In this document: piece by piece, positions 53,121 to 64,000 of the stretch
How the letters are laid out: each line of letters begins with the position of its first letter
Position numbering within the stretch: position 1 is the first letter of the stretch
NCBI GenBank assembly: GCA_902728285.1
Contig: CACVBU010001018.1
Span: 127,372 to 191,371 of the forward strand
Direction of reading: 5' to 3'
DNA from: Clytia hemisphaerica
Lineage: Eukaryota; Cnidaria; Hydrozoa; Leptothecata; Clytiidae
DNA length: 64,000 nucleotides
Notes under the pieces: generated by a model
What the model saw: the letters and a program-made list of their open reading frames with translations, nothing else
Databases searched by the model: none
What the model was told of the DNA's origin: nothing
Program-made: the position numbers and the translations under genes

Positions 53121-56100
53121 ACTGAAACAGTCTTCAAATAAGTATTTCTTTACCACAAAAACAAGCAAATAAAGAATTTCTTATCGATAAAAACAAGCAA
53201 ACAAAGAAATGGAAATATTCAACTAACATGGCCATATCAGTTAGACGCAACCGATATGGACACTGACATGTCATCCATCTCAGAGTGACTTCAATGAATG
53301 TTATTTAACTGAAACATTCTTCCAAATGGTATTTCTTTTCAATAAAAACAAGCAAACAAAGATTAGCAAACATTAAACTAAAATGGCCATATCGGTTAGA
53401 CGCAACCGATATGGACGCTGCAATTTCATTATCCGTTAAGTGACATCAGTGAATGTAATTTAACTAAAACATTGTTCCAATAAGTATTTCCTTTCAATAA
53501 AAACAAGCAAACAAAGATTTGGAAACATTAAACTAAAATGGCCAAATCAGTTAGACGCAACTGATATGTACACTGACATGTGTTCCAGCTCAGAGTGACT
53601 TTAATGAATGTTATTTAACTGAAATATTCTTCCAAAAGGTATTTCTTTTCAATAGAAACAAGTAAACAAAGATTTAGAAAAATTAAACTAAAATGAGCAT
53701 ATCGGTTAGACGCAACTGATATGTACACCGGCATGTCTTCCTGACCAGAGAGACTTCAATGAATGTAATTTATCTGGAACATTCTTCCAAATGGTATTTC
53801 TTTTCAATAAAAACAAGCAAACAAAGATTAGCAAACATTAAACTAAAATGGCCATATCGGTTAGACGCAACCGATATGGACGCTGCAATTTCATTATCCG
53901 TTAAGTGACATCAGTGAATGTAATTTAACTAAAACATTGTTCCAATAAGTATTTCCTTTCAATAAAAGCAAGCAAACAAAGATTTGGAAACATTAAACTA
54001 AAATGGCCAACTCAGTTAGACTTAACTGATATGTACACTGACATGTGTTCCAGCTCAGAGTGACTTTAATGAATGTAATTTAACTGAAACATTCTTCTAA
54101 TAAGTATTTCTTTACCACAAAAACAAGCAAATAAAGAATTTCTTCTCCATAAAAACAAGCAAACAAAGATTTGGAAACATTCAACTAATATGGCCATATC
54201 AGTTAGACGCAACCGATATGGACACTGGCACGTCATCCATCTCAGAGTGACTTCAATGAATGTTATTTAACTGAAACATTCTTCCAAAAGGTATTTCTTT
54301 TCAATAAAAACAAGCAAACAAAGATTTAGAAACATTAAACTAAAATGAGCATATCGGTTAGACGTAACTGATATGTACACTGGCATGTCTTCCAGCCCAG
54401 AGTGACTTCAATGAATGTAATTTATCTGAAACATTCTTCCAAATGGTATTTCTTTTCAATAAAAACAAGCAAACAAAGATTAGCAAACATTAAACTAAAA
54501 TGGCCATATCGGTTAGACGCAACCGATATGGACACTGCAATTTCATTCTCCGTTAAGTGACATCAGTGAATGTAATTTAACTGAAACATTGTTCCAATAA
54601 GTATTTCCTTTCAATAAAAACAAGCAAACAAAGATTTGGAAACATTCAACTAATATGGCCATATCAGTTAGACGCAACCAATATGGACACTGGCACGTCA
54701 TCCATCTCAGAGTGACTTCAATGAATGTTATTTAACTGAAACATTCTTCCAAAAGTTATTTCTTTTCAATAAAAACAAGCAAACAAAGATTTGGAAACAT
54801 TAAACTAAAATGACCATATCAGTTAGACGCAACTGATATGTAAACTGACATGTCTTCAAGCTCAGAGTGACTTCAATGAATGTAATAATTTAACTGAAAC
54901 ATTCTTCCAATAAGTATTTCTTTACCACAAAAACAAGCAAATAAAGAATTTCTTCTCCATAAAAACAAGCAAACAAAGATTTGAAAACATTCAACTAATA
55001 TGGCCATATCGGTTAGACGAAACCGATATGGACACTGGCATGTCATCCATCTCAGAGTGAATTCAATGAATGTTATTTAACTGAAACATTCTTCCAAAAG
55101 GTATTTCTTTTCAATAGAAACTAGCAAACAAAGATTTAGAAAAATTAAACTAAAATGAGCATATCGGTTAGACGCAACTGATATGTACACCGGCATGTCT
55201 TCCTGACCAGAGTGACTTCAATGAATGTAATTTATCTGAAACATTCTTCCAAATGGTATTTCTTTTCAATAAAAACAAGCAAACAAAGATTAGCAAACAT
55301 TAAACTAAAATGGCCATATCGGTTAGACGCAACCGATATGGACACTGCAATTTCATTCTCCGTTAAGTGACATCAGTGAATGTAATTTAACTAAAACATT
55401 GTTCCAATAAGTATTTCCTTTCAATAAAAGCAAGCAAACAAAGATTTGGAAACATTAAACTAAAATGGCCAAATCAGTTAGACGCAACTGATATGTACAC
55501 TGACATGTGTTCCAGCTCAGAGTGACTTTAATGAATGTAATTTAACTGAAACATTCTTCTAATAAGTATTTCTTTACCACAAAAACAAGCAAATAAAGAA
55601 TTTCTTCTCCATAAAAACAAGCAAACAAAGATTTGGAAACATTCAACTAATATGGCCATATCAGTTAGACGCAACCGATATGGACACTGGCACGTCATCC
55701 ATCTCAGAGTGACTTCAATGAATGTTATTTAACTGAAACATTCTTCCAAAAGGTATTTCCTTTCAATAAAAACAAGCAAACAAAGACTTAAAAACATGAA
55801 AAACATGAAACTAAAATGGCCATATCGGTTAGACACAACCGATATGGACACGGGCACGTCATCCATCTCAGAGTGACTTCACTGAATGTATTTAACTAAA
55901 CATTCTTCTTCTAATGGTGTTTTTTTCAATAAAACAGCAAAACAAAAGAATTAAAAACTTGAAACTAAAATGGCCATATCAGTTAGACGCAACCGATATG
56001 GACAAGGGCACGTCATCCATCTCAGAGTGACTTCAATGAATGTTATTTAACTGAAACATTCTTCCAAATGGTATTTCTTTTCAATAAAAACAAGCAAACA

Positions 56101-59100
56101 AAGATTTAGAAAAATTAAACTAAAATGGCCATATCGGTTAGACGCAACCGATATGGACACTGGCATTTCATCCTCCTCTAAGTGACTTCAGTGAATGTAG
56201 TTTAACTGAAACATTCTTCCAGTAATTATTTCTTTTCTATAAAAACAAGCAAACAAAGATTATGAAACATTAAACTAAAATTGCCATATCGGTTAAACGC
56301 AACCGATATGGACACTGCAATTTCATTCTCCTTTAAGTGACATCAGTGAATGTAATTTAACTGAAACATTCTTCCAATAAGTATTTCTTTTCAATAGAAA
56401 CAAGCAAACAAAGATTTAGAAAAATTATACTAAAATGAGCATATCGGTTAGACGCAACTGATATGTACACCGGCATGTCTTCCTGACCAGAGTGACTTCA
56501 ATGAATGTAATTTATCTGAAACATTCTTCTAATAAGTATTTCTTTACCACAAAAACAAGCAAATAAAGAATTTCTTCTCCATAAAAACAAGCAAACAAAG
56601 ATTTGGAAACATACAACTAATATGGCCATATCAGTTAGACGCAACCGATATGGACACTGGCACGTCATCCATCTCAGAGTGACTTCAATGAATGTTATTT
56701 AACTGAAACATTCTTCCAAATGGTATTTCTTTTCAATAAAAACAAGCAAACAAAGACTTAAAAACATGAAAAACATGAAACTAAAATGGCCATATCGGTT
56801 AGACACAACCGGTATGGACACGGGCACGTCATCCATCTCAGAGTGACTTCACTGAATGTTATTTAACTAAAACATTCTTCTAAATGGTGTTTTTTTTCAA
56901 TAAAAACAAGCGAACAAAGAATTAAAAACTTGAAACTAAAATGGCCATATCAGTTAGACGCAACCGATATGGACACGGGCACGTCATCCATCTCAGAGTG
57001 ACTTCAATGAATGTTATTTAACTGAAACATTCTTCCAAATGGTATTTCTTTTCAATAAAAACAAGCAAACAAAGATTTAGAAAAATTAAACTAAAATGGC
57101 CATATCGGTTAGACGCAACCGATATGGACACTGGCATTTCATCCTCCTCTAAGTGACTTCAGTGAATGTAGTTTAACTGAAACATTCTTCCAGTAATTAT
57201 TTCTTTTCTATAAAAACAAGCAAACAAAGATTAGGAAGCATTAAACTAAAATGGCCATATCGGTTAGACGCAACCGATATGGACACTGCAATTTCATTCT
57301 CCTTTAAGTGACATCAGTGAATGTAATTTAACTGAAACATTCTTCCAATAAGTATTTCTTTTCAATAGAAACAAGCAAACAAAGATTTAGAAAAATTAAA
57401 CTAAAATGAGCATATCGGTTAGACGCAACTGTATGTACACCGGCATGTCTTCCTGACCAGAGTGACTTCAATGAATGTAATTTATCTGAAACATTTTTCC
57501 AAATGGTATTTCTTTTCAATAAAAACAAGCAAACAAAGATTAGCAAACATTAAACTAAAATGGCCATTAAGGTTAGAAGCAACCGATATGGACACTGCAA
57601 TTTCATTCTCCGTTAAGTGACATCAGTGAATGTAATTTAACTAGAACATTGTTCCAATAAGTATTTCCTTTCAATAAAAGCAAGCAAACAAAGATTTGGA
57701 AACATTAAACTAAAATGGCCAAATCAGTTAGACGCAACTGATATGTACACTGACATGTGTTCCAGCTCAGAGTGACTTTAATGAATGTTATTTAACTTAA
57801 ACATTCTTCCAAAAGGTATTTCTTTTCAATAGAAACAAGCAAACAAAGATTTAGAAAAATTAAACTAAAATGAGCATATCGGTTAGACGCAACTGATATG
57901 TACACTGGCATGTCTTCCTGACCAGAGTGACTTCAATGAATGTAATTTATCTGAAACATTCTTCCAAATGGTATTTCTTTTCAATAAAAACAAGCAAATA
58001 AAGATTAGCAAACATTAAACTAAAATGGCCATATCGGTTAGACGCAACCGATATGGACACTGCAATTTCATTCTCCGTTAAGTGACATCAGTGAATGTAA
58101 TTTAAATAAAACATTGTTCCAATAAGTATTTCCTTTCAATAAAAGCAAGCAAAGAAAGATTTGGAAACATTAAACTAAAATGGCCAAATCAGTTAGACGC
58201 AACTGATATGTACACTGACATGTGTTCCAGCTCAGAGTGACTTTAATGAATGTAATTTAACTGAAACATTCTTCTAATAAGTATTTCTTTACCACAAAAA
58301 CAAGCAAATAAAGAATTTCTTCTCCATAAAAACAAGCAAACAAAGATTTGGAAACATTCAACTAATATGGACATATCAGTTAGACGCAACCAATATGGAC
58401 ACTGGCACGTCATCCATTTCAGAGTGACTTTAATGAATGTTATTTAACTGAAACATTCTTCCAAAGAGTATTTCTTTTCAACAAAAACAAGCAAATAAAG
58501 ACTTAAAAACATGAAAAACATGAAACTAAAATGGCCATATCGGTTAGACACAACCGGTATGGACATGGGCACGTCATCCATCTCAGAGTGACTTCACTGA
58601 ATGTTATTTAACTGAAACATTCTTCCAAATGGTGTTTTTTTTTCAATAAAAACAAGCAAACAAAGACTTAAAAACTTGAAACTAAAATGGCCATATCAGT
58701 TAGACGCAACCGGTATGGACAAGGGCACGTCATCCATCTCAGAGTGACTTCAATGAATGTTATTTAACTGAAACATTCTTCCAAATGGTATTTCTTTTCA
58801 ATAAAAACAAGCACACAAAGATTTAGAAAAATTAAACTAAAATGGCCATATCGGTTAGACGCAACCGATATGGACACTGGCATTTCATCCTCCTCTAAGT
58901 GACTTCAGTGAATGTAGTTTAACTGAAACATTCTTCCAGTAATTATTTCTTTTCTATAAAAACAAGCAAACAAAGATTAGGAAACATTAAACTAAAATGG
59001 CCATATCGGTTAGACGCAACCGATATGGACACTGCAATTTCATTCTCCTTTAAGTGACATCAGTGAATGTAATTTAACTGAAACATTCTTCCAATAAGTA

Positions 59101-62100
59101 TTTCTTTTCAATAGAAACAAGCAAACAAAGATTTAGAAAAATTAAACTAAAATGAGCATATCGGTTAGACGCAACTGATATGTACACCGGCATGTCTTCC
59201 TGACCAGAGTGACTTCAATGAATGTAATTTATCTGAAACATTCTTCCAAATGGTATTTCTTTTCAATAAAAACAAGCAAACAAAGATTTAGAAAAATTAA
59301 ACTAAAATGGCCATATCGGTTAGACGCAACCGATATGGACACTGGCATTTCATCCTCCTCTAAGTGACTTCAGTGAATGTAGTTTAACTGAAACATTCTT
59401 CCAGTAATTATTTCTTTTCTATAAAAACAAGCAAACAAAGATTATGAAACATTAAACTAAAATGGCCATATCGGTTAAACGCAACCGATATGGACACTGC
59501 AATTTCATTCTCCTTTAAGTGACATCAGTGAATGTAATTTAACTGAAACATTCTTCCAATAAGTATTTCTTTTCAATAGAAACAAGCAAACAAAGATTTA
59601 GAAAAATTATACTAAAATGAGCATATCGGTTAGACGCAACTGATATGTACACCGGCATGTCTTCCTGACCAGAGTGACTTCAATGAATGTAATTTATCTG
59701 AAACATTCTTCCAAATGGTATTTCTTTTCAATAAAAACAAGCAAACAAAGATTAGCAAACATTAAACTAAAATGGCCATATCGGTTAGACGCAACCGATA
59801 TGGACACTGCAATTTCATTCTCCGTTAAGTGACATCAGTGAATGTAATTTAACTAAAACATTGTTCCAATAAGTATTTCCTTTCAATAAAAGCAAGCAAA
59901 CAAAGATTTGGAAACATTAAACTAAAATGGCCAAATCAGTTAGACGCAACTGATATGTACACTGACATGTGTTCCAGCTCAGAGTGACTTTAATGAATGT
60001 AATTTAACTGAAACATTCTTCTAATAAGTATTTCTTTACCACAAAAACAAGCAAATAAAGAATTTCTTCTCCATAAAAACAAGCAAACAAAGATTTGGAA
60101 ACATTCAACTAATATGGACATATCAGTTAGACGCAACCGATATGGACACTGGCACGTCATCCATCTCAGAGTGACTTTAATGAATGTTATTTAACTGAAA
60201 CATTCTTCCAAAAGGTATTTCTTTTCAACAAAAACAAGCAAATAAAGACTTAAAAACATGAAAAACATGAAACTAAAATGGCCATATCAGTTAGACACAA
60301 CCGGTATAGACATGGGCACGTCATCCATCTCAGAGTGACTTCACTGAATGTTATTTAACTGAAACATTCTTCCAAATGGTATTTTTTTCAATAAAAACAA
60401 GCAAACAAAGACTTAAAAACTTGAAACTAAAATGGCCATATCAGTTAGACGCAACCGATATGGACAAGGGCACATCATCCATCTCAGAGTGACTTCAATG
60501 AATGTTATTTAACTGAAACATTCTTCCAAATGGTATTTCTTTTCAATAAAAACAAGCAAACAAAGGTTTAGAAAAATTAAACTAAAATGGCCATATCGGT
60601 TAGACGCAACCGATATGGACACTGGCATTTCATCCTCCTCTAAGTGACTTCAGTGAATGTAGTTTAACTGAAACATTCTTCCAGTAATTATTTCTTTTCT
60701 ATAAAAACAAGCAAACAAAGATTAGGAAACATTAAACTAAAATGGCCATATCGGTTAGACGCAACCGATATGGACACTGCAATTTCATTCTCCTTTAAGT
60801 GACATCAGTGAATGTAATTTAACTGAAACATTCTTCCAATAAGTATTTCTTTTCAATAGAAACAAGCAAACAAAGATTTAGAAAAATTAAACTAAAATGG
60901 CCATATCGGTTAGACGCAACCGATATGGACACTGGCATTTCATCCTCCTCTAAGTGACTTCAGTGAATGTAGTTTAACTGAAACATTCTTCCAATAAGTA
61001 TTTCCTTTCAATAAAAGCAAGCAAACAAAGATTTGGAAACATTAAACTAAAATGGCCAAATCAGTTAGACGCAACTGATATGTACACTGAATTGTGTTCC
61101 AGCTCAGAGTGACTTTAATGAATGTTATTTAACTTAAACATTCTTCCAAAAGGTATTTCTTTTCAATAGAAACAAGCAAACAAAGATTTAGAAAAATTAA
61201 ACTAAAATTAGCATATCGGTTAGACGCAACCGATATGGACACTGGCATTTCATCCTCCTCTAAGTGACTTCAGTGAATGTAGTTTAACTGAAACATTCTT
61301 CCAGTAATTATTTCTTTTCTATAAAAACAAGCAAACAAAGATTATGAAACATTAAACTAAAATGGCCATATCGGTTAAACGCAACCGATATGGACACTGC
61401 AATTTCATTCTCCTTTAAGTGACATCAGTGAATGTAATTTAACTGAAACATTCTTCCAATAAGTATTTCTTTTCAATAGAAACAAGCAAACAAAGATTTA
61501 GAAAAATTATACTAAAATGAGCATATCGGTTAGACGCAACTGATATGTACACCGGCATGTCTTCCTGACCAGAGTGACTTCAATGAATGTAATTTATCTG
61601 AAACATTCTTCCAAATGGTATTTCTTTTCAATAAAAACAAGCAAACAAAGATTAGCAAACATTAAACTAAAATGGCCATATCGGTTAGAAGCAACCGATA
61701 TGGACACTGCAATTTCATTCTCAGTTAAGTGACATCAGTGAATGTAATTTAACTAGAACATTGTTCCAATAAGTATTTCCTTTCAATAAAAACAAGCAAA
61801 CAAAGATTTGGAAACATTAAACTAAAATGGCCAAATCAGTTAGACGCAACTGATATGTACACTGACATGTGTTCCAGCTCAGAGTGACTTTAATGAATGT
61901 AATTTAACTGAAACATTCTTCTAATAAGTATTTCTTTACCACAAAAACAAGCAAATAAAGAATTTCTTCTCCATAAAAACAAGCAAACAAAGATTTGGAA
62001 ACATTCAACTAATATGGCCATATCAGTTAGACGCAACCGATATGGACACTGGCACGTCATCCATCTCAGAGTGACTTTAATGAATGTTATTTAACTGAAA

Positions 62101-64000
62101 CATTCTTCCAAAAGGTATTTCTTTTCAACAAAAACAAGCAAATAAAGACTTAAAAACATGAAAAACATGAAACTAAAATGGCCATATCAGTTAGACACAA
62201 CCGGTATAGACATGGGCACGTCATCCATCTCAGAGTGACTTCACTGAATGTTATTTAACTGAAACATTCTTCCAAATGGTGTTTTTTTTCAATAAAAACA
62301 AGCAAACAAAGACTTAAAAACTTGAAACTAAAATGGCCATATCAGTTAGACGCAACCGATATGGACAAGGGCACATCATCCATCTCAGAGTGACTTCAAT
62401 GAATGTTATTTAACTGAAACATTCTTCCAAATGGTATTTCTTTCAATAAAAACAAGCAAACAAAGATTTAGAAAAATTAAACTAAAATGGCCATATCGGT
62501 TAGACGCAACCGATATGGACACTGGCATTTCATCCTCCTCTAAGTGACTTCAGTGAATGTAGTTTAACTGAAACATTCTTCCAGTAATTATTTCTTTTCT
62601 ATAAAAACAAGCAAACAAAGATTAGGAAACATTAAACTAAAATGGCCATATCGGTTAGACGCAACCGATATGGACACTGCAATTTCATTCTCCTTTAAGT
62701 GACATCAGTGAATGTAATTTAACTGAAACATTCTTCCAATAAGTATTTCTTTTCAATAGAAACAAGCAAACAAAGATTTAGAAAAATTAAACTAAAATGG
62801 CCATATCGGTTAGACGCAACCGATATGGACACTGGCATTTCATCCTCCTCTAAGTGACTTCAGTGAATGTAGTTTAACTGAAACATTCTTCCAATAAGTA
62901 TTTCCTTTCAATAAAAGCAAGCAAACAAAGATTTGGAAACATTAAACTAAAATGGCCAAATCAGTTAGACGCAACTGATATGTACACTGAATTGTGTTCC
63001 AGCTCAGAGTGACTTTAATGAATGTTATTTAACTTAAACATTCTTCCAAAAGGTATTTCTTTTCAATAGAAACAAGCAAACAAAGATTTAGAAAAATTAA
63101 ACTAAAATGAGCATATCGGTTAGACGCAACTGATATGCACACCGGCATGTCTTCCTGACCAGAGTGACTTCAATGAATGTAATTTATCTGAAACATTCTT
63201 CCAAATGGTATTTCTTTTCAATAAAAACAAGCAAACAAAGATTAGCAAACATTAAACTAAAATGGCCATATCGGTTAGACGCAACCGATATGGACACTGC
63301 AATTTCATTCTCCGTTAAGTGACATCAGTGAATGTAATTTAACTAAAACATTGTTCCAATAAGTATTTCCTTTCAATAAAAGCAAGCAAACAAAGATTTG
63401 GAAACATTAAACTAAAATGGCCAAATCAGTTAGACGCAACTGATATGTACACTGAATTGTGTTCCAGCTCAGAGTGACTTTAATGAATGTTATTTAACTT
63501 AAACATTCTTCCAAAAGGTATTTCTTTTCAATAGAAACAAGGAAACAAAGATTTAGAAAAATTAAACTAAAATGAGCATATCGGTTAGACGCAACTGATA
63601 TGTACACCGGCATGTCTTCCTGACCAGAGTGACTTCAATGAATGTAATTTATCTGAAACATTCTTCCAAATAGTATTTCTTTTCAATAAAAACAAGCAAA
63701 CAAAGATTAGCAAACATTAAACAAAAATTGCCATATCGGTTAGACGCAACCGATATGGACACTGCAATTTTATTCTCCGTTAAGTGACATCAGTTAATGT
63801 AATTTAACTGAAACATTGTTCCAATAAGTAATTCCTTTCAATAAAAACAAGCAAACAAAGATTAGGAAACATTAAACTAAAATGGCCGAATCAGTTAGAA
63901 GCAACTGATATGTAAACTGGCATGTCTTCCATCTCAGAGTGACTTCAATGAATGTTATTTAACTGAAACATTCTTCCAAATGGTATTTTTTTTTCAATAA
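53121..64000. repeat. Hairpin satellite, about 68 monomers of about 155 bp, runs off the window
   Basis: Monomers (145-190 bp) carry, in order, CCATATCGGTT-AGACGC-AACCGATATGG (11-bp stem, 6-nt loop), a variable spacer, GTGACTTCAATGAATG, a second hairpin GAATGTT-ATTTAACTGA-AACATTC, GGTATTTCTTTTCAATAAAA, ACAAGCAAACAAAGATT and AAACTAAAATGG. Sequence variants recur in fixed order. One variant (hairpins at 54193, 55001, 55654, 56630, 58370, 60117, 62017) often has an extra stretch of about 35 bp with a duplicated ACAAGCAAAT/CAAAG motif. No coding frame. Size and organisation fit centromeric or heterochromatic satellite, but location is unknown. Confidence 0.95.

Noticed and set aside
57328-57546. 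Open frame inside the hairpin satellite
   Set aside because: Chance frame across two monomers; not maintained in other monomers.
53121-64000. CRISPR-like array (short palindromic repeats at regular spacing)
   Set aside because: The intervening sequence is itself repeated, the unit is about 155 bp and the host is a metazoan; it is a satellite.
53121-64000. Hammerhead ribozyme in the satellite monomers
   Set aside because: I looked for the CTGANGA core with a following GAAA on both strands and did not find a matching pair; a covariance-model search would be decisive.

Overview
This window looks like nuclear DNA of a marine invertebrate: AT-rich, with GT-AG introns, RING/B-box (TRIM-type) genes, DIRS-type retroelement remnants and very many short inverted-repeat elements. 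A cnidarian is my best guess, because the TRIM style, the C-rich MITEs and the two multicopy mobile-gene families are familiar from corals and anemones. A sponge or mollusc is not excluded. No rRNA, tRNA, CRISPR array or prokaryotic operon was seen. Only the TRIM cluster looks like host coding sequence; almost everything else is mobile or repetitive DNA.

Layout. 1-2.7 kb is gene-poor. 2.73-10.4 kb is a nested stack: an outer element with CACTG ends and a 3-bp target duplication (2733-10394) holds a second element with its own inverted repeats (3034-7680). That inner element carries a decayed gene of a widespread uncharacterised family (DTD motif, HAFTGCDT motif, Cys-rich C-terminus). The gene is in turn interrupted by a Mutator-like MITE with a 9-bp duplication (4711-5196). 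Further right in the stack, one C-rich MITE sits inside a relative (8556-8861 in 8220-8889). 10.9-21.5 kb is a TRIM cluster: two coiled-coil fragments, one RING-B-box-coiled-coil gene broken by a single missing base, and a tandem copy shortened to RING plus B-box 1. Post-duplication insertions can be dated against paralogous empty sites.

21.5-35.9 kb holds MITEs of several types (mariner-like, piggyBac-like, foldback, 6-bp-duplication type) and a 270-bp satellite (26.4-28.1 kb). 35.9-38.7 kb is a DIRS-like remnant (gag, RT, RNase H). 40.3-42.1 kb is a remnant of a second reverse transcriptase with a nuclease-like C-terminus. 42-53 kb is gene-poor with two long near-perfect palindromes (50.5 and 51.8 kb).

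53.1 kb to the end is a satellite array of about 68 monomers of about 155 bp. Each monomer carries a 28-nt hairpin and usually a second weaker one. Monomer variants are ordered into higher-order repeats of roughly 1.7-1.9 kb. The strongest candidates for something undescribed are the inner inverted-repeat element at 3.0-7.7 kb and the hairpin satellite. All family assignments were made by eye from motifs; no database search was run.
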